From: Magnetospirillum sp. 15-1
Lineage (GTDB): Bacteria; Pseudomonadota; Alphaproteobacteria; Rhodospirillales; Magnetospirillaceae
Direction of reading: 5' to 3'
Assembly: GCF_900184795.1 (NCBI RefSeq)
Contig: NZ_FXXN01000023.1
Coordinates: 1 to 64,000 of the forward strand
DNA: 64,000 bases
Numbering within the stretch: the stretch's first letter is position 1; the number at the start of each line of letters is the position of its first letter. Shown piece by piece: positions 8,503 to 17,320 of the stretch. The notes under the pieces were generated by a model, which saw nothing but the letters and a program-made list of their open reading frames with translations, was not told where the DNA came from and ran no database searches. The translations under genes were made by a program, and so were the position numbers.

Positions 8503-9108
8503 ATGAGGGCGGTGACGGCACTCCAAGGCACGGCCGAGGACGACTTCCTGCGCGCACGCTTCTACGGCCTCCTGGCGACCCTGCTGGTCGCCCCGCCGAC
8601 GGAGGAATTGCTGCGCCGTCTGGCCGCCATGGGTACCGATGCGACACCGCTCGGCACCGCCCTGGGCCATCTGGCCCAAGCCGCCGCCGTCGCCGATGCC
8701 GATCAGGTCGCCGATGAATTCGCCTCCCTGTTCGTGGGTGTGACCGGCGGCGAGATTCTGCCCTACGGCTCGTGGTACCTGACCGGCTTCCTGCACGAAA
8801 AGCCGCTGGCCGAACTGCGCGACGACATGGCCCGCTTAGGCATCGAGCGCTCGCCCGGCGTGTCCGAGCCCGAGGATCACGCCGCCTCGCTGTGCGAGAT
8901 GATGCAGGGACTGATCTCCGGCCTGTTCGGCGAGCCCCTGGACCTGCCCGCGCAGAAGACGTTCTTCCAGACCCATTTGGGGAGCTGGATGCCCCGTTTC
9001 CTGGCCGATCTCGACAAGGCCCCCTCCGCCCGCTTCTACCGCGCGGTGGCGGAGATCGGCCGGGTGTTCCTGGAGATCGAAGTCCAGGCTTTCGCCATGG
9101 TGGACTGA
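8503..9108 (+). CDS. TorD/DmsD-family chaperone for formate dehydrogenase
   Basis: TorD-family chaperones bind the twin-arginine signal and help insert the molybdenum cofactor before export. The 201-residue all-helical product shows the family features DEFASLFVGVTGGEILPYGS and EPEDHAASLCEMMQGLIS, and has about the family length. GGGAGGAG sits just before the ATG. It is the first gene after the control region and is followed by two TAT-signal proteins, so its client is very probably FdhA. It is soluble and cytoplasmic. Confidence 0.88.
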   Translation: MRAVTALQGTAEDDFLRARFYGLLATLLVAPPTEELLRRLAAMGTDATPLGTALGHLAQAAAVADADQVADEFASLFVGVTGGEILPYGSWYLTGFLHEKPLAELRDDMARLGIERSPGVSEPEDHAASLCEMMQGLISGLFGEPLDLPAQKTFFQTHLGSWMPRFLADLDKAPSARFYRAVAEIGRVFLEIEVQAFAMVD

Positions 9109-9119
9109 TGGAGAGTGCG

Positions 9120-9323
9120 ATGACCAACACCCCCGAATCCAAGACCGTCAGCCGGCGCGACCTGTTGCGCGGCGCCGCGCTGTCCGCCGGAGCCGCCGGG
9201 GCCGCCGCCGTCGGCGTCACCGCCACCAAGGCCGACGCGGCCTCGGCCGACCAGACCCGCACGGGGGCCGGCTACCAGGAAACCGAACACGTGCGGCGCG
9301 CCTACGAAGCGGCCGGCTTCTGA
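9120..9323 (+). CDS. Small formate dehydrogenase-region TAT-signal protein
   Basis: This 67-residue protein has a twin-arginine signal, SRRDLLRGAALSAGAAGAAA, and a short mature tail ending YQETEHVRRAYEAAGF. It matches the 'formate dehydrogenase region TAT target' family of fdh operons. The ATG at 9120 was chosen over 9108 because GGAGAG lies 5 bases before it. It sits between the TorD-like chaperone and fdhA (17 bases). The mature part is too short for an enzyme; it may be a small subunit or an assembly factor of the periplasmic complex. The function is not established. Confidence 0.8.
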   Translation: MTNTPESKTVSRRDLLRGAALSAGAAGAAAVGVTATKADAASADQTRTGAGYQETEHVRRAYEAAGF

Positions 9324-9340
9324 GCTGACGGGAGGAAACC

Positions 9341-12229
9341 ATGCTGATCAAGAAGCGTGACGGCGAAGCCCGCAAATCCGCCCTGTCGGAAACCCTGGCC
9401 TCGGTGGCCGGCGGCGCCATGGACCGCCGCGCCTTCCTGCGCCGCTCGGGCCTGACCGCCGGCGGCGCCGCCCTGTTGGGGGGCATCGGCGCCGGCACGG
9501 TGCGCAAGGCGGAAGCCGTGCCCGCCGCCCCCGATCCCAAGGCCGAGGTCAAGAAGGCCATCTGCACCCACTGTTCGGTGGGCTGCACCGTCAATGCCGA
9601 GGTCTCCAACGGCGTGTGGATCGGCCAGGAGCCGGCCTTTGATTCCCCCATCAACCTGGGCAGCCACTGCGCCAAGGGCGCGGCGGTGCGCGAGCACGCC
9701 CACGGCGACCGCCGCCTGAAGTATCCCATGAAGCTGGAAGGCGGGAAGTACAAGCGCATCAGTTGGGAACAGGCCATCAACGAGGTCGGCGACCGCCTGC
9801 TCAAGATCCGCGACACGGCGGGTCCCGATTCGGTCTACTGGCTGGGATCGGCCAAGTTCTCCAACGAGCAGTCCTACCTGATGCGCAAGTTCGCGGCGCT
9901 GTGGGGCACCAACAACGTCGACCATCAGGCCCGTATCTGCCATTCCACCACCGTCGCCGGCGTCGCCCAGACCTGGGGCTACGGCGCCATGACCAATTCC
10001 TACAACGATATCCACAATTCCAAGGCGATGTTCTTCATCGGCTCCAATGCGGCCGAGGCCCATCCGGTGGCGATGATGCACATCCTCAAGGCCAAGGAGC
10101 AGAACAAGGCGCCGCTGATCGTCTGCGACCCCCGCTTCACCCGCACCGCCGCCCATGCCGACGAGTACGTGCGCATGCGCCCCGGCACCGACGTGCCGCT
10201 GATCTGGGGCATCCTGTGGCACATCTTCGAGAACGGCTGGGACGACAAGGAATTCATCCGAAAGCGCGTCTGGGGCATGGAGCAGGTCCGCGCCGAGGTC
10301 GCCAAGTGGACCCCGGAGGAGACCGAGCGGGTCACCGGCGTGCCCGGCGCCCAGCTGAAGCGCGTCGCCCAGACGCTGGCCACCCACCGGCCGGGCACCG
10401 TGGTGTGGTGCATGGGCGGCACCCAGCACACCGTGGGCAACGCCAACGTCCGGGCCTATTGCATCTTGCAACTGGCGCTCGGCAACCTGGGCGTCTCGGG
10501 CGGCGGCACCAACATCTTCCGCGGCCACGACAACGTCCAGGGCGCCACCGACATGGGGCTCGACGTCACCACCCTGCCGGCCTATTACGGCCTTGCCGCC
10601 CCGGCCTGGAAGCACTGGGCGCGGGTGTGGGGGCTGGATTACGACTACATCAAGGGCCGCTTCAAGACCCCCGAACTGATGGAAGCTCCCGGCATCCCGG
10701 TGTCGCGCTGGTATGACGGCGTCAACGAGGCCAAGGAGAACATCGCCCAGCCCGAGCCCATCAAGGCCATGGTCTATTGGGGCCACGCCCCCAATTCCCA
10801 GACCCGTCAGCCCGAGCTGAAGAAGGCCATGGAGAAGCTGGACACCCTGGTGATCATCGATCCCTATCCGACGGTGTCCGCCGTGCTGCACGACCGTACC
10901 GATGGCGTGTACCTGCTGCCCGCCGCCACCCAGTTCGAGGTGGACGGCTCGCGCACCGCGTCCAACCGCTCGCTGCAATGGAGCGAGCAGGTCATCAAGC
11001 CCATGTTCGAATGCAAGGGCGATCACGAGATCATGTATCTGCTGGCCCAGAAGTTCGGCTTCGGCGCCGAGCTGTGCAAGAACATCAAGGTCGACGGCAC
11101 CGTTCCGCTGATCGAGGATATCCTGCGCGAGATCAACCGGGGCGCCTGGACCATCGGCTATACCGGCCAGTCGCCGGAACGGCTCAAGGCCCACATGGCC
11201 AACCAGCAGACCTTCGACAAGACCACGCTGCGCGCCGTGGGCGGCCCGTGCGACGGCGATTATTACGGCCTGCCCTGGCCGTGCTGGGGCAATGCCGCCA
11301 CCTTGAAGCATCCCGGCACCCCCAACCTCTACGACACCTCCAAGCCGGTGAAGGATGGCGGTCTCAACTTCCGCGCCCTGTTCCCGGAATACAAGGGCGA
11401 GAGCCTGCTGGCGGTGGATTCCTGGCCCGAGGGCTCGGAGCTGCCGGCCGGCCATCCCGGCTTCACCTACGGCATGCTGAAGAAGCTGGGCTGGGACAAG
11501 GACCTGTCGGCCGAGGAACTGGCCACCATCCAGAAGATCGGCGGCGAGAAGGCCGACGACGTGGCCTGGACCATCGACATGTCGGGCGGCATCCAGCGCG
11601 TCGCCGTGCTGCACGGCGCCGCTCCCTTCGGCAACGGCAAGGCCCGCGCCGTGGTGTGGAACTTCCCCGATCCGGTGCCGCTGCACCGCGAGCCGCTCTA
11701 CACGCCCCGGCGCGATCTGGTGGAAAAGTATCCCACCCACGCCGACAAGAAGATGATGCGCCTGCCCTTCCTCTATAAGTCCATCCAGGACAAGGACGTG
11801 TCCAAGGAGTTCCCCATCATCCTCACCTCCGGCCGGCTGGTCGAGTACGAGGGCGGCGGCGACGAGACCCGTTCCAATCCCTGGCTGGCCGAGCTGCAGC
11901 CCGACATGTTCGTAGAGGTCAATCCCTTCGACGCCAACAATGCGGGCGTACGGGCCGGCGACTACGTCTGGGTGTTCGGCCCCGAGGGCGGCAAGGTCAA
12001 GGTCAAGGCCCGCATCACCGAACGGGTGGGACGCGGCGTGGCCTTCATGCCCTTCCACTTCGGCGGCTGGTTCCAGGGTAAGGACCTTAGAAGCAAATAC
12101 CCCGAAGGGGCATCGCCCATCGTCCTGGGCGAAAGCACCAATACCGCGCAGACCTACGGCTATGACTCGGTGACGGCCATGCAGGAGACGAAAGTCACCC
12201 TGTGCCGCATCGAGAAGTTCCAGGCGTAA
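9341..12229 (+). CDS. fdhA: Formate dehydrogenase catalytic (alpha) subunit, cysteine type
   Basis: The 962-residue molybdo- or tungsto-pterin enzyme oxidises formate to CO2 in the periplasm. A TAT signal (MDRRAFLRRSGLTAGGAA, about 27-45) is followed by the [4Fe-4S] ligands CTHCSVGC (Cys75, 78, 82) and Cys110. The metal ligand is Cys200 in QARICHSTTVAG, with its partner His201, where E. coli FdnG has selenocysteine. The C-terminal molybdopterin-binding domain includes LTSGRLVEYEGGGDETRSNP. A GGAGG ribosome site precedes the ATG. It is followed directly by fdhB, and the cytochrome b fdhC completes a membrane-linked respiratory complex. Confidence 0.95.
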   Translation: MLIKKRDGEARKSALSETLASVAGGAMDRRAFLRRSGLTAGGAALLGGIGAGTVRKAEAVPAAPDPKAEVKKAICTHCSVGCTVNAEVSNGVWIGQEPAFDSPINLGSHCAKGAAVREHAHGDRRLKYPMKLEGGKYKRISWEQAINEVGDRLLKIRDTAGPDSVYWLGSAKFSNEQSYLMRKFAALWGTNNVDHQARICHSTTVAGVAQTWGYGAMTNSYNDIHNSKAMFFIGSNAAEAHPVAMMHILKAKEQNKAPLIVCDPRFTRTAAHADEYVRMRPGTDVPLIWGILWHIFENGWDDKEFIRKRVWGMEQVRAEVAKWTPEETERVTGVPGAQLKRVAQTLATHRPGTVVWCMGGTQHTVGNANVRAYCILQLALGNLGVSGGGTNIFRGHDNVQGATDMGLDVTTLPAYYGLAAPAWKHWARVWGLDYDYIKGRFKTPELMEAPGIPVSRWYDGVNEAKENIAQPEPIKAMVYWGHAPNSQTRQPELKKAMEKLDTLVIIDPYPTVSAVLHDRTDGVYLLPAATQFEVDGSRTASNRSLQWSEQVIKPMFECKGDHEIMYLLAQKFGFGAELCKNIKVDGTVPLIEDILREINRGAWTIGYTGQSPERLKAHMANQQTFDKTTLRAVGGPCDGDYYGLPWPCWGNAATLKHPGTPNLYDTSKPVKDGGLNFRALFPEYKGESLLAVDSWPEGSELPAGHPGFTYGMLKKLGWDKDLSAEELATIQKIGGEKADDVAWTIDMSGGIQRVAVLHGAAPFGNGKARAVVWNFPDPVPLHREPLYTPRRDLVEKYPTHADKKMMRLPFLYKSIQDKDVSKEFPIILTSGRLVEYEGGGDETRSNPWLAELQPDMFVEVNPFDANNAGVRAGDYVWVFGPEGGKVKVKARITERVGRGVAFMPFHFGGWFQGKDLRSKYPEGASPIVLGESTNTAQTYGYDSVTAMQETKVTLCRIEKFQA

Positions 12230-12243
12230 GGAGGAGAACGATC

Positions 12244-12879
12244 ATGGCCCGCATGAAATTCCTCTGCGACGGCGAACGCTGCATCCACTGCAGCGGCTGC
12301 GTCACCGCCTGCAAGAACGAGCACGAGGTGCCCTGGGGCATCAACCGCCGCCGCGTCGTGACGCTCAACGACGGCAAACCGGGGCAGAAATCCCTGTCGG
12401 TGGCCTGCATGCACTGTTCCGACGCGCCGTGCATGGCGGTCTGCCCAGTGGATTGCTTCTACCAGACCAATGACGGCATCGTGCTGCACAACAAGGATCT
12501 GTGCATCGGCTGCGGCTATTGCTTCTACGCCTGTCCGTTCGGTGCGCCGCAATACCCCTCCACCGGCAATTTCGGCGGGCGCGGCAAGATGGACAAGTGC
12601 ACCTTCTGCGCCGGCGGCCCCGAGGCCGACCATTCCAAGGCGGAGCTGGAGAAGTACGGCCGCAACCGCATCGCCGAGGGCAAGCTGCCGCTCTGCGCCG
12701 AGATGTGCGCCACCAAGGCCCTGCTGGCCGGCGACGGCGACATGGTCTCCACCATCTACCGCGAGCGCGTCATGGCGCGGGGCTTCGGCTCGGGCGCGGC
12801 GGGCTGGGGCCAGGCCTATGGCGAGCAGCGGCGCGAGCGGGCCCGCGAAGGCGCCGGTGCTCCGGCCAAGGACAAATAG
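12244..12879 (+). CDS. fdhB: Formate dehydrogenase iron-sulfur (beta) subunit
   Basis: The 211-residue subunit moves electrons from FdhA to the cytochrome b subunit through four [4Fe-4S] clusters. Cys groups visible are CIHCSGCVTACKNEH, CMHCSDAPCMAVCPVDC, CIGCGYCFYACPFGAPQ, and CTFC...CAEMC. The ATG at 12244 has AGGAGGAG upstream; a longer frame reaching back into fdhA has no such site. No transmembrane anchor is present, unlike E. coli FdnH, so attachment must come from FdhC. It is followed after 2 bases by a small lipoprotein gene. Confidence 0.93.
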   Translation: MARMKFLCDGERCIHCSGCVTACKNEHEVPWGINRRRVVTLNDGKPGQKSLSVACMHCSDAPCMAVCPVDCFYQTNDGIVLHNKDLCIGCGYCFYACPFGAPQYPSTGNFGGRGKMDKCTFCAGGPEADHSKAELEKYGRNRIAEGKLPLCAEMCATKALLAGDGDMVSTIYRERVMARGFGSGAAGWGQAYGEQRRERAREGAGAPAKDK

Positions 12880-12881
12880 CC

Positions 12882-13145
12882 ATGCGCCCGCACGCCATGG
12901 CCGCCGCCCTGATGGCCCTCCTCGCCCTTGCCGGCTGCAAGGGCGAGGAAATGGGCCGCCAGATCAAGCTGGACAAGGGGACCTATACCGGTCTCCGCGA
13001 CGGCGAGATCGACCCGTCCACCCGGCAGGCGCTGCAACAGCGGATCGCCAGCCAGAATGACGGCATCGCGCGGCTGACCACCAATGGCGTCATTCCCACA
13101 GGTGAAGCGACCCCTTCGGGCCGCATCACCGGGCAAAAATTCTGA
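12882..13145 (+). CDS. Small lipoprotein between fdhB and fdhC
   Basis: The 87-residue product starts MRPHAMAAALMALLALAGC, a lipoprotein signal with the lipobox LAGC, so it should be anchored by Cys19. The mature ~69 residues are hydrophilic (KGEEMGRQIKLDKGTYTG, then a coiled RQALQQRIASQND stretch). It starts 2 bases after fdhB and is followed by fdhC, so it is co-transcribed with them. No known family was recognised. A structural or assembly role in the periplasmic formate dehydrogenase is inferred from location only. Confidence 0.75.
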   Translation: MRPHAMAAALMALLALAGCKGEEMGRQIKLDKGTYTGLRDGEIDPSTRQALQQRIASQNDGIARLTTNGVIPTGEATPSGRITGQKF

Positions 13146-13159
13146 AGGGGAGGCATCGC

Positions 13160-14155
13160 ATGAGCCGAACCATCCTCGCCGTTCTGCTGCTGGTTCTCGG
13201 TCTCGGCATGGCCGGTTTCGGAAAAATCGGACCCGTCCGGGCCGCCAGCTACGACGGCGACATCCCCACCGCCGCCCAGTCCGACCGTATCACCTCGCCC
13301 GATTCCTGGCGCGCCATCCGTCAGGGCGAGGCCGGTTATATCGGCGGGCAGCCCGTGGCGCGCGGCGTGCTGATCCAGTCCGAGGGCGAAATCTGGCGCA
13401 ACTTCCGCAACGGCAAGCTGGCGGTCTATGCCGGCTGGCTGCTGATCGGCGTCAGCGCGGCCATCGCCGCCTTCTACTTCATCCGCGGCAAGATCATGAT
13501 GGAGGGTGGTCCCTCGGGAACCTTCATCCTGCGCTTCACCAAGATGGAACGCATCGGCCACTGGCTGACCGCCGGCTCGTTCATGGTGCTGGCGGTGACG
13601 GGCCTGAACATCCTGTTCGGCCGCTGGATCATCGAGCCCTGGCTGGGCAAGACCCTGTTCTCCTGGATAACCTGGGCGGGCAAGTGGCTGCACAACATCG
13701 CCGGCTTCGTCTTCATCGTCGGGCTGGTGATGATCTTCTTCCTGTGGGCGCGGGACAATCTGTGGGACCGCTATGACTGGGGCTGGATCAAGGGCGGCGG
13801 CGGCCTGTTGAAGAAAGGCGTTCACCCCCCCGCCGCCAAGTTCAATTTCGGCCAGAAGACCCAGTTCTGGATGGTCATCCTGGTGGGCGCCCTGGTGTCG
13901 TCGACGGGGCTCAACCTGCTGTTCCCCTTCACCATGGGCGACATCCACGCCATGCAGGTGATGCAGCTGATCCACGCCGCCCTGGCGGTGGTGATGGTGC
14001 TGTTCATCCTGGGGCACATCTATATCGGCACCGTCGGCATGGAAGGCGCCTCCACCGCCGTGACCACCGGCTATGTGGACCGCGAATGGGCGCGCACCCA
14101 CCACGCCGTCTGGGTCGAGGAAGCGGAAAAGGGCGAGCCGAAGGCGGCGGAGTAA
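13160..14155 (+). CDS. fdhC: Formate dehydrogenase cytochrome b (gamma) subunit
   Basis: This 331-residue membrane subunit accepts electrons from FdhB and reduces quinone. An N-terminal signal-like segment and a periplasmic stretch (about 25-90) precede four transmembrane helices near 95, 140, 180 and 235-290. Candidate haem-ligating His occur in ERIGHWLTAGSF, KWLHNIAGF and VMQLIHAALAVVMVLFILGH. GGGGAGG precedes the ATG. It is the last gene of the fdh operon; the next gene is convergent. FdnI/FdoI-type gamma subunits are shorter; the extra periplasmic N-terminus is typical of the larger alphaproteobacterial FdhC. Confidence 0.92.
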   Translation: MSRTILAVLLLVLGLGMAGFGKIGPVRAASYDGDIPTAAQSDRITSPDSWRAIRQGEAGYIGGQPVARGVLIQSEGEIWRNFRNGKLAVYAGWLLIGVSAAIAAFYFIRGKIMMEGGPSGTFILRFTKMERIGHWLTAGSFMVLAVTGLNILFGRWIIEPWLGKTLFSWITWAGKWLHNIAGFVFIVGLVMIFFLWARDNLWDRYDWGWIKGGGGLLKKGVHPPAAKFNFGQKTQFWMVILVGALVSSTGLNLLFPFTMGDIHAMQVMQLIHAALAVVMVLFILGHIYIGTVGMEGASTAVTTGYVDREWARTHHAVWVEEAEKGEPKAAE

Positions 14156-14172
14156 CGGGACGGACTGGACCC

Positions 14173-14790
14173 TCAGCCCTTGGGCTTGTGCCGGGTCAGA
14201 TCGTCCGGCCACAGAGCGCTGGGATTAAGCTCGGCCCGGCCCGGCTCCGGCGCGCTCAAGGGCTCGCACGGCACCATGGACTTCAGCGCGCGGGCGGCCA
14301 GTTGCTGGTAGGCCTCGGTGCCGCGGGTCTTGCGCGCCACTTCCTCGTCGGACAGTTCGCGCAGCACCTTGGCGGGCAGACCGGCCACCAGGGTGCGGGG
14401 CGGAATCTTGAAGCCGGCCGGCACGAAGGCCATGGCGGCGATGATCGCCTCCTCCCCCACTTCGGCGCCGTCATAGATGGACGACGCCATGCCCACCAGG
14501 GCGTTGCGGCGGATACGGCAGCCGTGCACCACGGCGGCGTGGCCGATATGGCCGTAATCCTCGATCACCGTGTGGAAGCCGGGCGTGCCGTGCAGGATGC
14601 AATTGTCCTGGATGTTGACGCCGGCCCCGATGATCACGCTGGAGAAATCGGCACGCAGGCTCGCACCCGGCCCGATGAAGCAGCCGGGGCCGATGCGGAC
14701 GTCGCCGATCAGCACGGCGGTGGGATGGACGTAAGCGGTGGGGTCAACCACCGGCACCATTCCCTCGAACGCGTAGCAAAGGCCGGTCAT
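14173..14790 (-). CDS. Hexapeptide-repeat protein (PaaY / gamma-carbonic-anhydrase-like)
   Basis: The 205-residue protein forms a left-handed beta-helix of hexapeptide repeats, visible as IGDVRIGPGCFIGPGASLR, GVNIQDNCILHG, GHIGHAAVVHGC and NALVGMASSIYDGA. His residues at ILHG, GHIGH and VVHGC match the zinc-binding His of gamma-class carbonic anhydrases. The overall sequence resembles PaaY, a thioesterase-like protein of phenylacetate degradation, and CaiE. Its ATG overlaps the stop of the thioesterase gene, and bdhA lies upstream, so it is third in an acyl-CoA/hydroxybutyrate-flavoured operon. The specific activity is uncertain. Confidence 0.8.
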   Translation of the reverse strand: MTGLCYAFEGMVPVVDPTAYVHPTAVLIGDVRIGPGCFIGPGASLRADFSSVIIGAGVNIQDNCILHGTPGFHTVIEDYGHIGHAAVVHGCRIRRNALVGMASSIYDGAEVGEEAIIAAMAFVPAGFKIPPRTLVAGLPAKVLRELSDEEVARKTRGTEAYQQLAARALKSMVPCEPLSAPEPGRAELNPSALWPDDLTRHKPKG

Positions 14791-15230
14791 GGCATCCTCC
14801 GATGGGCTTCGAACACGGCACGCACCGCGTCGGGAATGGGAACCGGGCGCTGGCTGGCCCGGTCGACGAAGACATGGATCCAATGGCCCTCGGCGGCGGC
14901 CTCGTCGCAGCCGTCCTCGAACAGCGCCAGGCCATAGCGGGCGCTGGTGCGGCCCATGTGGTCGATGCGGATACCCGCCACCACCGGCGTGGGATAGGAA
15001 AGCGGCTTCAAGAAGCGGCAGGACGACTCGGCGGCGAAGGTGATCACCGGCGCGCTCATCAGATCGAGCCCACAAGGCCCGGTCAGGAACTTGACCACGA
15101 TGTGCTCGAAAAAACGTTGATAAACCACGTTATTGAGGTGGCCGAACATATCGTTGTCCGACCACCGGGTCTGAATCTCGACACGAAAGGGATAATCGGC
15201 CTGCCGCGAAATTTCCCTCTTGTGACTCAT
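14787..15230 (-). CDS. Hot-dog-fold acyl-CoA thioesterase
   Basis: The 147-residue protein matches the 4-hydroxybenzoyl-CoA thioesterase-like family: RWSDNDMFGHLNNVVYQRFF contains the catalytic-type Asp in the SDNDMFGH motif. It likely hydrolyses a short or aromatic acyl-CoA in the cytoplasm. The ATG at 15230 overlaps the bdhA stop, and the stop overlaps the hexapeptide gene start, so translation of the three is coupled. The substrate is unknown. Confidence 0.85.
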   Translation of the reverse strand: MSHKREISRQADYPFRVEIQTRWSDNDMFGHLNNVVYQRFFEHIVVKFLTGPCGLDLMSAPVITFAAESSCRFLKPLSYPTPVVAGIRIDHMGRTSARYGLALFEDGCDEAAAEGHWIHVFVDRASQRPVPIPDAVRAVFEAHRRMP

Positions 15231-16009
15231 TGCGCCGTCCAGCCCCCGTCCATGGGCAGGGCGATGCCGGTCATATTGGCGGCGGCGGGCGAACACAGGA
15301 ACACCGCCAATTCGCCGATCTGTTCCGGCGTGGTGAATTTCTTCGACGGCTGCTTCTCGGTCAGCAGATCGCGGCCCGCCTGCTCGACGGCCACGCCCTG
15401 GGCCTCGGCACGGGCGTCGATCTGCTTTTGCACCAGGGGCGTCAGCACCCAGCCGGGACAGATGGCGTTGCAGGTGACGTCGATCTCGGCGGTTTCCAGC
15501 CCGACCACCTTGGTCAGGCCGACCACGCCGTGCTTGGCGGCGATATAGGCAGCCTTGTTGACCGAAGCCACCACCCCATGCACCGAGGCGACGTTGACGA
15601 TCCGGCCCCAGCCGCGCGCCTTCATACCCGGCAGGGCGGCACGGATGCCCTGGAACACCGCCGTTAGATTGATGGCGATCACCGCATCCCAGCGCTCCAG
15701 CGGAAACTCCTCCACCGGCGCCACATGCTGGATGCCGGCATTGTTGACCAGGATGTCGAGGCCGCCCAGGCGGCCTTCCGTATCGCGCACCAGTTCGCCC
15801 GCCCCATCGGACTTGGACAGATCGGCGCCGTTATAGAGCACGGTAACACCGAATTCCCTGGCGAGACCGGCGCGCAACGCCTCGATTTCTGCCGCGTCGC
15901 CGAAGCCGTTGAGCATGACCGAGACACCTTGCGCCGCCAGGGCGCGGGCGATGCCGAGGCCGATACCGCTGGTGGACCCTGTGACCAGGGCTCGCTTGCC
16001 GTTCAACAT
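15227..16009 (-). CDS. bdhA: 3-hydroxybutyrate dehydrogenase (short-chain dehydrogenase)
   Basis: The 260-residue short-chain dehydrogenase interconverts (R)-3-hydroxybutyrate and acetoacetate with NAD. This is the breakdown route of polyhydroxybutyrate. Visible motifs are the NAD loop TGSTSGIGLGIA, NNAGIQHVAPVEEFP, the catalytic Ser in NVASVHG and YIAAKHG (Tyr-x3-Lys). The segment GIQHVAPVEEFP and the ending MTGIALPMDGGWTAQ are characteristic of 3-hydroxybutyrate dehydrogenases. The ATG at 16009 begins the Rossmann fold; a longer frame upstream adds non-homologous residues. It is first in the bdhA-thioesterase-hexapeptide operon. Confidence 0.9.
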   Translation of the reverse strand: MLNGKRALVTGSTSGIGLGIARALAAQGVSVMLNGFGDAAEIEALRAGLAREFGVTVLYNGADLSKSDGAGELVRDTEGRLGGLDILVNNAGIQHVAPVEEFPLERWDAVIAINLTAVFQGIRAALPGMKARGWGRIVNVASVHGVVASVNKAAYIAAKHGVVGLTKVVGLETAEIDVTCNAICPGWVLTPLVQKQIDARAEAQGVAVEQAGRDLLTEKQPSKKFTTPEQIGELAVFLCSPAAANMTGIALPMDGGWTAQ

Positions 16010-16068
16010 GCCGATTCCTCCGCTCCCTATGGTCTTACCAAGCCGCAAAGCGGTAAACAAGTACCGAT

Positions 16069-16251
16069 TTACCGTTTGAAAAACGCCTCGGCTCCCATCT
16101 TTACCGCCTGCTTGCGGGTGATGGCCTCCTGGGTACGGGCGATCTCGCCCTGCAGTTCAAGGATGTAGTCCTTCAGTTCCTCGATGGACATGGGATCGAG
16201 GTTCCTCTGCGTCTGGGGCTTCTTGCGCGGTTCCAAATCGTCGGCGTCCAT
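16069..16251 (-). CDS. DUF1192 small coiled-coil protein
   Basis: This 60-residue protein carries the DUF1192 signature SIEELKDYILELQGEIARTQ followed by KMGAEAFFKR. It is predicted as one long helix (coiled coil) with no signal. The family is widespread in alphaproteobacteria and has no assigned function. It diverges from the quinone oxidoreductase gene, and bdhA follows it at 59 bases on the same strand. The ATG at 16249-16251 is the only sensible start; longer frames run into the divergent gene's promoter. Confidence 0.8.
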   Translation of the reverse strand: MDADDLEPRKKPQTQRNLDPMSIEELKDYILELQGEIARTQEAITRKQAVKMGAEAFFKR

Positions 16252-16327
16252 GGGGAGATCCTCTCTTGCCACATCTAATGGAACGTACCAGATTGGGCCG
16301 CCCACCGACAGAAGAGAGGCCCGACGG

Positions 16328-17320
16328 ATGCTGCCCGAGACCATGACCTGCATCGAGATTTCCACCCCCGGCGCGCCCGAGGTGCTGAAGCCCGCCACCC
16401 GGCCGGTGCCGGTTCCCAAGGCCGGTGAAGTCCTGATCAAGGTGGCGGCGGCGGGCATCAACCGCCCCGACGTGCTGCAGCGCCAGGGGGCCTATCCCGC
16501 CCCGCCCGGCGCCTCGGACCTGCCCGGCCTGGAAGTGGCGGGAATTGTCGCCGCCCTGGGCGACGGGGTCACCTCGCCCGCCCTCGGCACCCAGGTCTGC
16601 GCCCTGGCCCCCGGCGGCGGCTATGCCGAATACTGCACGGTGGATGCGCGCCACTGCCTGGCCCTGCCCAAGGGCTACGACATGATCCGCGCCGCCGCCC
16701 TGCCCGAGACCTTCTTCACCGTCTGGCACAACGTGGTGGAGCGCGGAGCGCTGAAGGCCGGCGAACGCTTCCTGGTCCATGGCGGAGCCGGCGGCATCGG
16801 CACCACCGCCATCCAGCTGGCCAAGGCGCTGGGCGCTACCGTGTTCGCCACCGCCAACGGCGAGGCGAAGTGCAAGGCCTGCCGCGACCTGGGCGCCGAC
16901 GTGGCCATCGACTATTCCGCCGCCGACTTCGTCGAGGTGATCAAGGCCGAGACCAAGGGCAAGGGCATCGACGTCATCCTCGACATGGTGGGCGGCGACT
17001 ACATCGCCCGCAACATCAAGAGTCTGGCCGCCGACGGGCGTCTGGTCTCCATCGCCTTCCTGCGTGGCAGCAGCGCCGAGATCAACCTGATGCCGGTGAT
17101 GCTGAAGCGCCTGACCCTCACCGGCTCGACGCTCCGCCCGCAATCCAACGACGCCAAGGCGCGCATGGCCGCCGGTCTGGCGGAAACCGTGTGGCCGCTG
17201 CTCGACCAGGGCCGGATCGCGCCCTTGATTCACGCCGTTTTCCCCCTGGCCGAGGCCGCCAAGGCCCACGCCCTGATGGAAAGCAACAGCCATATGGGCA
17301 AGATCGTGCTGCAGGTTTGA
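16328..17320 (+). CDS. NAD(P)H:quinone oxidoreductase (zinc-free MDR family)
   Basis: The 330-residue protein resembles human TP53I3/PIG3-type quinone oxidoreductases, which reduce quinones with NADPH. Visible features are the GroES-like domain (INRPDVLQRQGAYPAPPGAS), the nucleotide loop VHGGAGGIGTTAIQLAKALG and ILDMVGGDYIARNI. The structural zinc Cys of alcohol dehydrogenases is absent. The ATG at 16328 follows GAGAGG at good spacing; Met at 16343 is an alternative. Its stop codon lies inside the -35 element of the trcR promoter. The electron acceptor in vivo is unknown. Confidence 0.88.
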   Translation: MLPETMTCIEISTPGAPEVLKPATRPVPVPKAGEVLIKVAAAGINRPDVLQRQGAYPAPPGASDLPGLEVAGIVAALGDGVTSPALGTQVCALAPGGGYAEYCTVDARHCLALPKGYDMIRAAALPETFFTVWHNVVERGALKAGERFLVHGGAGGIGTTAIQLAKALGATVFATANGEAKCKACRDLGADVAIDYSAADFVEVIKAETKGKGIDVILDMVGGDYIARNIKSLAADGRLVSIAFLRGSSAEINLMPVMLKRLTLTGSTLRPQSNDAKARMAAGLAETVWPLLDQGRIAPLIHAVFPLAEAAKAHALMESNSHMGKIVLQV

